From NCBI GenBank assembly GCA_025363635.1, contig JANYDL010000102.1, forward strand, positions 1-63,627: a stretch of DNA of 63,627 bases, written 5' to 3'. Position numbers and translations under genes: made by a program. This stretch comes from Actinomycetes bacterium (lineage in GTDB: Bacteria; Actinomycetota; Actinomycetes; Nanopelagicales; Nanopelagicaceae). Position 1 is the stretch's first letter, and every line of letters begins with the position of its first letter. Shown one piece after another: positions 53,034 through 62,497 of the stretch. Under the pieces are notes generated by a model. That model saw only the letters and a list, made by a program, of their open reading frames with translations, was not told the origin of the DNA and searched no databases.

Positions 53034-54338
53034 TTAATCAATAATCCGATCCACAATCAAAGGCAGACGTTCAACCTTACCGTTAGCTGGTCGCTCCCCA
53101 ATAACGATCGAATCCGCCAAAATCTCAAGAGCTCGAGCAAAACGCTCAGGAGTATCAGTGTGCAAGGTATAAATGGGCGAGCCAAGTTTTACGTCTTCAC
53201 CAGGCTTGTGATGAATTTCGATCCCCGCCCCCGCTTGCACCGTCTCGCCTTGACGGGATCGACCAGCGCCTAGCCGCCATGTTGCAACACCGACCTTCAT
53301 CGCGTCCATCGAGAGCATCGTGCCGCTGCTTTGCGCTGTGACTACGACACTTTCTTTCGCAACTGGAAGCGAAGCGTCTGGATCTCCACCTTGCGCTGTG
53401 ATCATACGACGCCATGTATCCATTGCACTTCCATCACGAAGTGCAATTCCTGGATCTTTGCCCGTGATTCCTGCCGCATCCAGCATTTCACGAGCCAAAA
53501 TCAAAGTAAGTTCCACGACATCAGCAGGACCGCCACCTGCAAGAACTTCCACAGCTTCGCGAACCTCCAATGCATTACCAGCGGTGAGACCAAGTGGCAC
53601 ATCCATTGCCGTTACAAGGGCACGTGTATGCACTCCCGCTCTCTTGCCGAGATTGACCATCGTGTGCGCCAATTCGCGCGCACGATCAGGATTGCTCATA
53701 AACGCGCCACCACCAGTTTTTACATCCAGCACAAGAGCAGCGGTACCTTCGGCAATCTTCTTACTCATGATGGAGGAGGCAATAAGCGGAATTGCTTCTA
53801 CGGTCGCGGTGACATCGCGAAGCGCATAAAGCTTCTTGTCGGCAGGTGCTAGACCGGCACCCGCTGCACATATAACTGCCCCACACTCCTTCAGTACGCC
53901 GAGCATCTCATCGTTGGTGAGAGATGCCCGCCATCCAGGGATTGATTCCAATTTATCGAGAGTTCCACCTGTATGCCCTAGACCGCGTCCTGATAATTGG
54001 GGAACCGCGCCGCCGCATGCTGCGACAAGTGGTGCAAGTGGCAAAGTGATTTTGTCCCCGACTCCGCCCGTTGAATGTTTATCTACTGTTGGGCGATCAA
54101 GCATTGACCAATTCATTCGCTCGCCACTTTTAATCATGGCATCTGTCCATCGTGAAATTTCGTGCGAATTCATACCATTAAGAAGAATCGCCATGAGCAA
54201 TGAGGACATTTGTTCATCCGCAACTGCACCACGTGTGTAAGCGTCAATGATCCAATCAATTTGCAGATCAGATAATTCGTGCTTATCGCGCTTAGCCGCG
54301 ATAACTTCTACAGCAGAGAAAGCTTCTACTCCACTCAT
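53034..54338 (-). CDS. deoA: Thymidine phosphorylase DeoA
   Basis: 434 residues. Phosphorolysis of thymidine/deoxyuridine to base and deoxyribose-1-phosphate. Signature SGRGLGHTGGTLDKLESIPG and phosphate loop KHSTGGVGDK are intact. ATG at 54338 starts MSGVEAFSAVEVI, close to the family N-terminus; ATG at 54362 is an alternative that overlaps cdd by 11 bases. Sits between cdd and add in one operon. Confidence 0.94.
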   Translation of the reverse strand: MSGVEAFSAVEVIAAKRDKHELSDLQIDWIIDAYTRGAVADEQMSSLLMAILLNGMNSHEISRWTDAMIKSGERMNWSMLDRPTVDKHSTGGVGDKITLPLAPLVAACGGAVPQLSGRGLGHTGGTLDKLESIPGWRASLTNDEMLGVLKECGAVICAAGAGLAPADKKLYALRDVTATVEAIPLIASSIMSKKIAEGTAALVLDVKTGGGAFMSNPDRARELAHTMVNLGKRAGVHTRALVTAMDVPLGLTAGNALEVREAVEVLAGGGPADVVELTLILAREMLDAAGITGKDPGIALRDGSAMDTWRRMITAQGGDPDASLPVAKESVVVTAQSSGTMLSMDAMKVGVATWRLGAGRSRQGETVQAGAGIEIHHKPGEDVKLGSPIYTLHTDTPERFARALEILADSIVIGERPANGKVERLPLIVDRIID

Positions 54339-54351
54339 TGAGCGTTCATTC

Positions 54352-54753
54352 TTATCGTTCATTGCGATCTAGATCATCAGGACCGAAAGCCCATGGCAGC
54401 ATCGCGGACATTTTCATGGGACCATCGATTGTCATCAGTAAGAGATCAGGACCACCATGTTCAAAAAGTAGTTGGCGACAACGACCACAAGGGGCTAAAA
54501 AATCGCCTTTCCCGTCAACGCAGAGGACTGCAACTAGCCGCCCACCGCCGCTCGCAGAGAGCGCGGACACCATCCCGCACTCTGCGCAGAGGCCAAGTCC
54601 ATAAGAAGCATTCTCAACATTACAACCACTAACAATCCGACCATCGGTTACCAGCCCTGCTACTCCTACTGGGAATTTGGAGTATGGAACATAGGCTTTC
54701 TTGCTTACCTCGATAGCGGAAGTACGCAAAACTTCCCAATCAATAACCAGCAT
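54352..54753 (-). CDS. cdd: Cytidine deaminase
   Basis: 133-residue homotetrameric type. Zinc site: CAEC (with catalytic Glu) and PCGRCRQ. Converts (deoxy)cytidine to (deoxy)uridine ahead of DeoA. ATG one base from the permease stop, with GGAG eight bases upstream. Confidence 0.93.
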   Translation of the reverse strand: MLVIDWEVLRTSAIEVSKKAYVPYSKFPVGVAGLVTDGRIVSGCNVENASYGLGLCAECGMVSALSASGGGRLVAVLCVDGKGDFLAPCGRCRQLLFEHGGPDLLLMTIDGPMKMSAMLPWAFGPDDLDRNER

Positions 54754-56004
54754 TTAGGATGCTCCTCCACGTCGATATGGAATTCCATCTGCTGCCGGCC
54801 CGCGTAATCGTTGCGACAACAAAGAGAGAACTAAGAGAGTGGCGATGTAAGGAGTCATCGTGACCAATTGTCCTGGCAACTCTGTATAGGCCGTGTAAAA
54901 CCAGCCGAAGAAACCGGCAACTGCTAGACCAAAGATGGCTTGAATGATGCGCGCCTTGCGGAAATTACGGATGGCACCAAAAAGCAAAACTGCCACGACG
55001 AGGATGAGAAGGGCATGAATTGCTGCTGCATCACGCAGTTGGAGCGCATCTGCAAATCCGAATAGGCCAGCACCTGCGAGCAGTCCGCCTGGGCGCCAGT
55101 TTCCAAAGAGCATCGCGGCAAGTCCGATATAACCCCGCCCTCCAATCTGATTCTCTTGGTAATGATTTGCCGCAACAATCGCCAGAAAACCACCACCAAG
55201 ACCTGCGAAGGCTCCAGAAATAATCACTCCCGCATATTTCATCGCGTAAATATTTACTCCTAGAGATTCTCCTGCGATTGGGGATTCTCCTGCGCTACGA
55301 AGTCGCAATCCAAAAGATGTACGCCAAAGGATGAAATATGAAATCGGAACTAACGCAATCGCAATTACAGTAATCATTGAGAGATTTCCAGTGATGCCTC
55401 GAAGAATGCTGGCGAAGTCTGAAATCAGGAACCAGTTTCTATCGGCTAACTTTTGTAAAAGATCGGGGCTTTGCCATCCAAAAATATGTCCACCCGAAAG
55501 TATCGGCAAGCCATTGAGAGGAATCGGATTTACGTCTGGGGATTGAGAGGGTCCGGGCCAGGATCCACCATGAGCCAAAATCGTTGATAAATAACGGGCA
55601 AGTCCGGCCGCGATGATATTGATAGCGACGCCGGAGACCACATGATCAACTCCAAACGTAATTGTCACTAATGCGTGGAGTAGAGCTCCAAACATCCCGC
55701 AGAAAATTGCCCCGAGGAGACCCACCCACGGACCGAATTTGCTTCCGAAGAAACCTCCACCCCAAGCTCCCATGATCATCATGCCTTCGAGGCCAATATT
55801 GACCACACCCGAACGCTCTGAGAAAAGGCCTCCCAGGCCTGCCAGGACGATCGGTACTGAAAGCAGGAGAGCGGCGCTAGCGGTTCCAACGCTGGTGAGA
55901 TCGGAGGCGCCGGTGACTAAACGAATAACAGAAAGAGTAAGGACGACTCCAAATACAATTGCATATATTTTCTTGGCACCCACAAGAGTCTTAAATCGCA
56001 ACAC
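54754..56004 (-). CDS. Nucleoside ABC transporter permease (NupQ-like)
   Basis: 416 residues, BPD_transp_2 family with about ten TM helices and the motif GLGGLFSERSGVVNIGLEGMM near residues 55-75. One of two permeases of a BMP-type nucleoside importer. GTG at 56004, two bases after the preceding gene stop. N-terminus has two extra helices relative to the partner permease. Confidence 0.9.
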   Translation of the reverse strand: MLRFKTLVGAKKIYAIVFGVVLTLSVIRLVTGASDLTSVGTASAALLLSVPIVLAGLGGLFSERSGVVNIGLEGMMIMGAWGGGFFGSKFGPWVGLLGAIFCGMFGALLHALVTITFGVDHVVSGVAINIIAAGLARYLSTILAHGGSWPGPSQSPDVNPIPLNGLPILSGGHIFGWQSPDLLQKLADRNWFLISDFASILRGITGNLSMITVIAIALVPISYFILWRTSFGLRLRSAGESPIAGESLGVNIYAMKYAGVIISGAFAGLGGGFLAIVAANHYQENQIGGRGYIGLAAMLFGNWRPGGLLAGAGLFGFADALQLRDAAAIHALLILVVAVLLFGAIRNFRKARIIQAIFGLAVAGFFGWFYTAYTELPGQLVTMTPYIATLLVLSLLSQRLRGPAADGIPYRRGGAS

Positions 56005-56006
56005 GA

Positions 56007-57107
56007 TTACTCACCGACCTTTACAAGAGCTTCACTATGGAGAGTGAGTTTGTATCTGCGCACCACTTCATATGCAACTACGGCGCTGAGCAAAATTGAG
56101 CCTTGCATGATGACGTACGTTTCAGGAGCAATATTTATCAGATCTAGAGTCTGTGATGCGACTTCAAGAAAGCCAAAGAGACAAGCGCTAATACCCATTG
56201 CTAGGGCAGAGTTTCTACCCAAAAGTGCAATTGCAATGGCTGAGAACCCAATGCCACCGCGAAATCCTAAGTTGTAGCTGTAGGTTTCCCCCATTAAAGT
56301 TGGAAGGCCTGCTAAGCCAGCGATCGCACCGCTACCCACCAGAGCAATAATTGTCATTCGCTTTGCATTAACGCCACTCACTCTCGCAGCCATGGGATTC
56401 AGCCCGCTTGCGCGTAGTTCAAAGCCAAATCGAGTTCTGTTAACAAGGAACCAGAATGCAAACCCCATTGCAATCGATACAACAGCCATGCCATAGACAC
56501 CCGCGCCTGGTTGATTTTGGATTCCAAATTTACGCAATAGTGGCATTAGGTTTGGAAACTGGGCACTCTTAGGTAAGGGTTTAGTCTCCAAGTTATAACC
56601 CGTTGCTTGTTTCATCGCGAAATGTTTTGAAAGCAAATAGGCAGAAAGTCCACCTGCCATCAAGTTGAGCATGATCGTTGAAATTACTTCGCTCACCCCA
56701 CGCTTTACTTTCATATATGCGGCAATTGCTGCCCAACTTCCTCCAACCAACATCGCAATCAGCATCACAGCGATAACGTGCAAAACCGGAGGAAGGGAAA
56801 ATTTAGAACCAAAGAAGGCTGCAAAAAGCGCTCCCAATCTCAGTTGGCCCTCAACGCCAATATTGAAAAGCCCCGCTCTAAAAGTCAGAGCAATCGCAAT
56901 CGCTGCGATGTAGTAGGCGGTGGCAAGGTTAGCTGCAGCCATCAAGGATGCTGACCGCGTCCCGTACTCCCACATCAAACTAAATGCGGCTGCCGGAGAT
57001 TTATGAGTTGCTAAGACCGCAAGGCTCGATACTGACAAACTAAAAAACGCGGCGAATAGTGGAGCAGCTAGTGCGAGTGCAATTTTCGATGATTTGAGTC
57101 TATTCAT
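56007..57107 (-). CDS. Nucleoside ABC transporter permease (NupP-like)
   Basis: 366 residues, about nine TM helices; conserved FRAGLFNIGVEGQLRLGAL at about 77-95 and GFSAIAIALLGRNSALAM in the last third. Forms the channel with the 54754-56004 permease. ATGA overlap with the ATPase gene upstream. Confidence 0.9.
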   Translation of the reverse strand: MNRLKSSKIALALAAPLFAAFFSLSVSSLAVLATHKSPAAAFSLMWEYGTRSASLMAAANLATAYYIAAIAIALTFRAGLFNIGVEGQLRLGALFAAFFGSKFSLPPVLHVIAVMLIAMLVGGSWAAIAAYMKVKRGVSEVISTIMLNLMAGGLSAYLLSKHFAMKQATGYNLETKPLPKSAQFPNLMPLLRKFGIQNQPGAGVYGMAVVSIAMGFAFWFLVNRTRFGFELRASGLNPMAARVSGVNAKRMTIIALVGSGAIAGLAGLPTLMGETYSYNLGFRGGIGFSAIAIALLGRNSALAMGISACLFGFLEVASQTLDLINIAPETYVIMQGSILLSAVVAYEVVRRYKLTLHSEALVKVGE

Positions 57108-58609
57108 GATGCACCAGTCATCGCGGACCCAAGACTTTCCGGTGTCGTGCTCTTTGGATCAAGAGTTGCCGTAATTTTTCCGCGCAACATCACGAGAAGT
57201 CGATCTGACATTCCAATCAACTCCTCTAGATCTGCGCTAATCATCACGATGGCCATGCCTGATTCTCGCGCCCGACGTAACTCATTCCAGATATCTGCTT
57301 GTGCACCAACATCTACTCCGCGCGTTGGATGCGATGCCAGGAGCAATGAAGGATTTCCACGCATTTCTCGCCCGACAATAAATTTCTGTTGGTTTCCACC
57401 CGATAAGGCCATAGCTAATGTGTCAGGTCCGGGCGCACGGACATCGAACTCTTCCATGATGGAGATCGTGTCTGCCAAAGTAGATTTCACATCAATGACG
57501 AAACCATTCATTACTGGCTTACCTCTTTGATGACCAAGAATTCTATTCTCCCAAAGGGGTGAAGCCATCAACAATGCTTGACGTTGACGATCCTCTGGGA
57601 TAAATCCAATACCTAAATCGCGCCGCTGCGAGACCGAAAAATGGTCCAGAGACTCCCCCTTGAATAAAACCTCTCCGCTGTATTTGCGAAGACCCAATAT
57701 TGCTTCGATTAATTCACTCTGACCATTACCTTCAACGCCAGCGATTCCGAGTACTTCGCCGGCATGTAATTCAAAACTGACTTCGCTGATGAGATCTCGG
57801 GCACCTGATGGAGAAGGAACCGTTACGTTCTTTAGTGAAAGGGTTACCGAATCCCTCCGAGGAGTTCCGTGTATCTCCGGGGAAGGGAGTTCGCTTCCGA
57901 CCATCAACTCTGCCAATTGTTTTGCGGTTACATCCTTGGCCTGCACCTCAGCAACCGTACTTCCTGCGCGAACCACCGTTACATCATTTGCAACCCGTAG
58001 AACTTCATCCAGTTTGTGCGAGATGAAAATTACGGTAAGTCCATCTTCCCGTAGCCCATGAAGAGCGCCGAAAAGTTCATCAACTTCCTGAGGTACTAAA
58101 ACAGCGGTTGGCTCATCAAATATGAGAATCCGAGCACCGCGATAGAGCACTTTAAGAATCTCCACACGTTGACGTTGACCTACACCCAAATCTTCAACTA
58201 GCGCGTCTGGATCTACATCGAGTCCATAGGCAGAAGACATTTCGAGAATTTTCTTACGAGCCTCGTCAACATTTATGACGCCGCGCTTAGTGGGTTCATA
58301 GCCCAGAATAACGTTCTCTAGCACTGTGAAATTGTCGGCGAGCATAAAATGCTGATGCACCATGCCAACTCCAGCTGCGATCGCATCTGCTGGTTTTTTA
58401 AATGACACTTGCTTATCTTCAATAAAGATCTCACCGCTATCGGGCTGTTGCATTCCGTACAAAATTTTCATGACGGTTGATTTGCCAGCACCATTTTCAC
58501 CAACAAGGGCATGCACCGAACCGCCTTGGACTTTCATTGAGACATCCCGGTTGGCAACTACTCCTGGAAATCGCTTACTGATATTCCGAAGTTCTACGGC
58601 ATAAGCCAC
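57104..58609 (-). CDS. Nucleoside ABC transporter ATPase (NupO-like, duplicated)
   Basis: 501 residues with two ATPase halves. First half: Walker A GENGAGKST, signature LGVGQRQRVEI, Walker B ILIFDEPT. Second half: degenerate Walker A GVEGNGQSE, signature LSGGNQQK and ASHPTRGVD in place of a canonical Walker B glutamate, as usual for the sugar/nucleoside importer class. GTG at 58609 lies ten bases after GGAG; the TTG at 58618 is too close to it. Separated from the BMP gene by a strong terminator. Confidence 0.92.
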   Translation of the reverse strand: MAYAVELRNISKRFPGVVANRDVSMKVQGGSVHALVGENGAGKSTVMKILYGMQQPDSGEIFIEDKQVSFKKPADAIAAGVGMVHQHFMLADNFTVLENVILGYEPTKRGVINVDEARKKILEMSSAYGLDVDPDALVEDLGVGQRQRVEILKVLYRGARILIFDEPTAVLVPQEVDELFGALHGLREDGLTVIFISHKLDEVLRVANDVTVVRAGSTVAEVQAKDVTAKQLAELMVGSELPSPEIHGTPRRDSVTLSLKNVTVPSPSGARDLISEVSFELHAGEVLGIAGVEGNGQSELIEAILGLRKYSGEVLFKGESLDHFSVSQRRDLGIGFIPEDRQRQALLMASPLWENRILGHQRGKPVMNGFVIDVKSTLADTISIMEEFDVRAPGPDTLAMALSGGNQQKFIVGREMRGNPSLLLASHPTRGVDVGAQADIWNELRRARESGMAIVMISADLEELIGMSDRLLVMLRGKITATLDPKSTTPESLGSAMTGAS

Positions 58610-58660
58610 GGGCTTCAATCTCCTCTACACATTAGATAAAGACGCGACATCCACGCCAAT

Positions 58661-58707
58661 AAAAACGTTCGGTCCAATGGGGAGATTTAACTCCTCATTG
58701 GACCGAA
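58661..58707 (-). terminator. Intrinsic terminator after the BMP gene
   Basis: Seventeen-base stem (58668-58684 with 58691-58707, one G-U pair) and a six-base loop; on the minus strand it is followed by CGTTTTT. It lies between the BMP gene and the ATPase gene of the same importer, so it should limit read-through into nupOPQ. Confidence 0.88.
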
Positions 58708-58727
58708 ACGCCACTACTAAACGCTGA

Positions 58728-59783
58728 TTAAGGCTTGGTTGGAACCTTAATTTTGCCAGAAATGATTGCTGCGGTAGCTGCATCAATTTGCTTCTTGTAC
58801 TTATTGATGAATCCACCTGAGTACGAGACTCCAACGCCACCACGTGAAAGATCGTAGTTACGTCCATAGATTCCAGCGACTGGGTCAATAACATCGTTGA
58901 CAGAACTTCCTGCAACAGCCTCAGAAATAACGTCATATACGGCGTTATCTACGCGCTTTGTCATGGAGGTAAGCATGTTCTTCTTCTGTGCTGCCGATGC
59001 GGTGAGGTACTGATCGGAGTCGACTCCGATTGTCCAAACCTTCTTGCCAGCGGCTGCGGCATCTGCGGCTGCTGCAAAGTTACCTGCACCAGATCCACCT
59101 GCTGCAGAGTAAATGACATCGATCTTCTTATCGATCATGCCGTTAGCAATAACCTTTGCCTTTGCAGGGTCATTGAACCCACCAAAGTCAGGTGGCTCTG
59201 TGACGTACTTGACGTCAACAGTTGCCTTCTTATTGGTTGCCTTCACACCGGCAACAAATCCTGCTTCGAATTCCTGAAGCAATGGAATACGTACTCCGCC
59301 GATATAACCGATCTTGCCTGTCTTAGAAGCAAGAGCGGCCGCAACACCAGCTAGGTATGAACCTTGACCAGCCGCGAAGACGAGTGATGCAACGTTGAGA
59401 AGATCAACGGATGCATCATCAACAATTGCGAAGGAAACTTTTGGATAATCTTGTGCAACCTTCTTCAATGGACCGCCATAAAGAAAGCCGATTGCAATGA
59501 TTGGGTTGTATCCGTTGCTAGCAAGAAGACGAAGTTTTGCCTCTCGCTCTGAATCGCTACCAACGGTGACAGTTACTTCTTTTGCCGATACGCCAAACTT
59601 CTTCTTCGCACGATCGAGACCTGCAGCAGCTGAGTCATTGAATGACTTATCGCCACGGCCACCGATGTCGTAGGCGACACCAACTTTGACCTTTGATGCT
59701 GCACTTGCACTGGGGACGACCAGCAAGCCAGCTGCAAAGGTTGTGGCCGCAACTACAGCGACCAAACGCAATGATTTTCTCAA
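58728..59783 (-). CDS. BMP-family nucleoside-binding protein of the ABC importer
   Basis: 351 residues. Signal peptide MRKSLRLVAVVAATTFAAG to PSASAAS, then the BMP domain: VGVAYDIGGRGDKSFNDSAAAG, IGFLYGG, DDASVDLLNVASLVFAAGQGSYLAG. TTG at 59783 with GGGAGGA six bases upstream is the only start with a good site and a clean signal peptide. Unlike most Gram-positive relatives there is no lipobox cysteine, so the mature protein would not be lipid-anchored by the usual route. Codon choice looks highly biased, fitting strong expression. Confidence 0.9.
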   Translation of the reverse strand: MRKSLRLVAVVAATTFAAGLLVVPSASAASKVKVGVAYDIGGRGDKSFNDSAAAGLDRAKKKFGVSAKEVTVTVGSDSEREAKLRLLASNGYNPIIAIGFLYGGPLKKVAQDYPKVSFAIVDDASVDLLNVASLVFAAGQGSYLAGVAAALASKTGKIGYIGGVRIPLLQEFEAGFVAGVKATNKKATVDVKYVTEPPDFGGFNDPAKAKVIANGMIDKKIDVIYSAAGGSGAGNFAAAADAAAAGKKVWTIGVDSDQYLTASAAQKKNMLTSMTKRVDNAVYDVISEAVAGSSVNDVIDPVAGIYGRNYDLSRGGVGVSYSGGFINKYKKQIDAATAAIISGKIKVPTKP

Positions 59784-59836
59784 GTTATTCCTCCCGGAGG
59801 GCCCATGTCTGTCATGGGGCATTTTCGGTTAGCCTA
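59784..59836 (-). promoter_or_regulatory. BMP gene leader with hairpin and candidate -10 box
   Basis: Minus-strand TAGGCT (59836-59831) is a TANNNT box about 48 bases before the TTG start. The predicted leader holds hairpin CCCATG/CATGGG (59802-59818) and a CCTCC that can pair with the GGAGG ribosome site beside it. Confidence 0.4.
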
Positions 59837-59947
59837 GTCGGCGAAGTGCCAGAAAAGTAGTTGCTGGAGCGTGATTCCGGACGTGGCATGTAACATCTCG
59901 GTAAACCCTCAACCACAACTAGAAAGTTTTGCCCGTGCGAAAATTCT

Positions 59948-60946
59948 TCAGCGCACCAAACCCAGGTTTGTGTAAGCCAAATTCAATGTCTTTTCAGCTT
60001 CTACCCGTGCCTTTGCGGCACCCTCGTGCAAAATCTGAATGAGGGCTGGCTCATCTTCAAGCAAGTTCAGCGCCCTCTCACGGATAGGAGAGAAATAGGT
60101 AACGAATGCCTCGGCAACCGCGGACTTAAAATCACCATAACCCACGCCTTCAAAAGCATCTTCCAGTTGAGGAATCGTTTTCCCAGTCAGTGCCGATTGA
60201 ATCGTCAACAAATTGCTAATCCCGGGTTTTTCCACCTCATTGAAACGGACTTCTTTGCCCATATCTGTAGTCGCCCCTTTAATTTTCTTCACGTTTTTCG
60301 CAGGGTCATCCATTATTTCCAAGACTCCATTAGTTGACCCAGAGGATTTACTCATTTTTGAAGTTGGATCCTGTAAATCAAAAATCTTTCCTCCAGATTT
60401 GAGAATAAAAGCCTCTGGTAAATTAAAAGTTGTCCCGTATCGCGAATTAAATCTACCCGCAAGATCACGAGTGATCTCGATATGCTGTCTTTGATCCTCA
60501 CCAACGGGAACTAGGTCAGCCTGATAGAGCAAGATGTCAGCTGCCTGCAACATAGGATATGTAAATAGTCCAACTACGGTTCGATCTGCACCGTTCTTCT
60601 GCGACTTATCTTTAAATTGCGTCATGCGACTGGCCTCACCAAAGCCGGCCATGCATTCCATAACCCATCCCAATTGGTTATGCGCGGCAATATGAGATTG
60701 CAAAAATATAGCGCTCCTCTTGTGATCAACGCCAAGGGCCAAAAGTTGGGCGGCAGCGGCCAGTGTCCTCTTGCTTAATATTTCAGGCTTGGTCTCCACC
60801 GTTAGGGCGTGAAGATCTGCAATGAAATAGAAGACTTCATAATCTTCTTGCAACGAAATCCATTGACGGATTGCCCCGATGTAATTGCCGAGGTGAAAGG
60901 ATTCGCCGGTCGACTGAATGCCTGAGAGAACTCTTTTGCGCGTCAT
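59948..60946 (-). CDS. trpS: Tryptophanyl-tRNA synthetase
   Basis: 332 residues, class I. HIGH-equivalent HLGN at 18-21 and KMSKS at 197-201; standard bacterial length. Starts four bases after the CNNM gene stop, so probably co-transcribed with it; no T-box or leader is possible in that gap. Confidence 0.95.
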   Translation of the reverse strand: MTRKRVLSGIQSTGESFHLGNYIGAIRQWISLQEDYEVFYFIADLHALTVETKPEILSKRTLAAAAQLLALGVDHKRSAIFLQSHIAAHNQLGWVMECMAGFGEASRMTQFKDKSQKNGADRTVVGLFTYPMLQAADILLYQADLVPVGEDQRQHIEITRDLAGRFNSRYGTTFNLPEAFILKSGGKIFDLQDPTSKMSKSSGSTNGVLEIMDDPAKNVKKIKGATTDMGKEVRFNEVEKPGISNLLTIQSALTGKTIPQLEDAFEGVGYGDFKSAVAEAFVTYFSPIRERALNLLEDEPALIQILHEGAAKARVEAEKTLNLAYTNLGLVR

Positions 60947-60950
60947 GTAA

Positions 60951-62288
60951 TCATTCTTCCACGGGTGAGGGAGGTCTGGATATTAATAAATCTCCTGCGC
61001 GTTTACCCTCCATCGAAAGGACAGCGATACGCGCTCCTTCAACGACAATCACATCTGAAATCTGAGGGATTCTCCCCAATGCATGGGCGACTAATCCGCT
61101 AGCAGTCTCATACGGTCCATCTGGAAAGTCGATCCCAGTTTCGTCGCGCAAATTCTCCATCGAAATTAACCCGTCGACTTCAAAATCTCCGGTGCGGATT
61201 TCGTGTTGGACTTCGCCCTTGACGTCGTCATATTCATCACGGATATCTCCGATGAGGCATTCAACTAAATCCTCCATAGTGATGATGCCATCTGTTCCAC
61301 CATACTCATCCAGAACAATCGCAAGATGTTGGCGCTGATTTCGCATCTCTGTCAGAGCTGGAAGGACGCCCTTTGTGCCAGGCAAGAACATGATGGGACG
61401 AACTATCTCCTGAATCTTTTCGCCATTACCTGCAAGAGAAGTATCAAGGAGATCTCGCACGTGAATGAATCCAACTACTTCGTCACTCGATCCGCGCACC
61501 ACGGGATAGCGAGAGTGTGCCCTGTCGACTGCGAGCGCAATGGCCTTGCCGACTGTCAGTGAGCCGTCCAAAAAATCTACTTTTGTACGTGGCACCATTA
61601 CTTCGTGCACTTGTCGCTCGCTTGCATTGAAAACTTCCTCAACGATTTCACGTTCTTCGTCCGTCAGCGCTGCGTGTCCGCTTACGAGATCAAGTAATTC
61701 CTCTTCTGACATTTGTTCGCGAATCTCTTTTGGATCAACACCGAAAATCCGGACAACAAAATCCGTTGAATGCGAGAGCAACCAAATTACGGGTCGGAAA
61801 AATGCAGCAAGAACATCAATGCTGGGAGCCGATGCCAGAGCAATGGCTTCAGTTCGGAAAAGTGCCAATCTCTTTGGAACTAGCTCACCCAATACCAATG
61901 AGAAATATGCGATGATCAATGTGAGTCCCAAGAGGGAAATCGTGTTGCTCCACCCAGGGGAGAAACCTCGTCCCTCGAGCCACGGCTCGACATAAGTGCC
62001 GATTCGCTCTGCGCCAAGGGCTGCGGAGAGAAAACCGCAGACGGTCACTCCTACTTGGGCTGCGGCAAGAAATCTGTTGGGGTTTTTTGACAGATGAGCC
62101 ACCCTCGCTCCGCGGCGGCCCCGCGTAGCCATCTGGCGAATCTGGCTATCGCGCAGGGAGATCAATGCGATCTCGGCGGCCACAAAGAGCGCCGCAAGCA
62201 GAATCAAGCCCAGGACAACCCCAATATCCACAAAAAGTCCAGAAATCGGCCTGCCCTCAAGGTGTGTGGCGGCGACACGTATTTCCAT
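60951..62288 (-). CDS. CNNM/CorC-family membrane protein (hemolysin-like)
   Basis: 445 residues. N-terminal DUF21/CNNM domain (four hydrophobic segments, about 20-170), paired CBS domains (about 205-330, with MVPRTKVDFLDG), and a C-terminal CorC_HlyC domain. Relatives are linked to magnesium/cobalt efflux. ATG at 62288 is preferred over ATG 62309 because TACGCT lies seven bases before it and there is no ribosome site for either. Confidence 0.9.
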   Translation of the reverse strand: MEIRVAATHLEGRPISGLFVDIGVVLGLILLAALFVAAEIALISLRDSQIRQMATRGRRGARVAHLSKNPNRFLAAAQVGVTVCGFLSAALGAERIGTYVEPWLEGRGFSPGWSNTISLLGLTLIIAYFSLVLGELVPKRLALFRTEAIALASAPSIDVLAAFFRPVIWLLSHSTDFVVRIFGVDPKEIREQMSEEELLDLVSGHAALTDEEREIVEEVFNASERQVHEVMVPRTKVDFLDGSLTVGKAIALAVDRAHSRYPVVRGSSDEVVGFIHVRDLLDTSLAGNGEKIQEIVRPIMFLPGTKGVLPALTEMRNQRQHLAIVLDEYGGTDGIITMEDLVECLIGDIRDEYDDVKGEVQHEIRTGDFEVDGLISMENLRDETGIDFPDGPYETASGLVAHALGRIPQISDVIVVEGARIAVLSMEGKRAGDLLISRPPSPVEE

Positions 62289-62295
62289 GTGCCCA

Positions 62296-62301
62296 AGCGT
62301 A
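62296..62301 (-). promoter_or_regulatory. -10 box TACGCT of a predicted leaderless transcript (CNNM gene)
   Basis: Minus-strand TACGCT ends seven bases before the ATG at 62288, favouring this start. Confidence 0.5.
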
Positions 62302-62387
62302 TCGGGCATCTACCAGGCGCCTACGGCGATTCTTGAGCCCGCCCTTCCATAAGCAGGTGCGCATACCGTATTCTCCGCTCCACGGCG

Positions 62388-62481
62388 CTTAGGGCTCGCT
62401 CCTAAGAACCGTCTGCGTGTGGCTCTCATGGGCGACACCGGTGACCTTCATCCAACGGACCGTCGGGCACGTACCTGCCCG
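62388..62481 (+). promoter_or_regulatory. Structured 5' leader of the MsiK-type gene
   Basis: Two hairpins precede the ribosome site: CTTAGG/CCTAAG (62388-62393 with 62401-62406) and CGGGCA/TGCCCG (62464-62469 with 62476-62481). The second ends five bases before the GGAG core of the ribosome site and could affect its access. A TACCGT box at 62364-62369 is a possible -10. Confidence 0.45.
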
Positions 62482-62497
62482 GAGAAGGAGTTATGTC

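Noticed and set aside
53320-53852. Two overlapping plus-strand open frames of about 170 codons
   Set aside because: Both antisense to deoA, which has intact family motifs.
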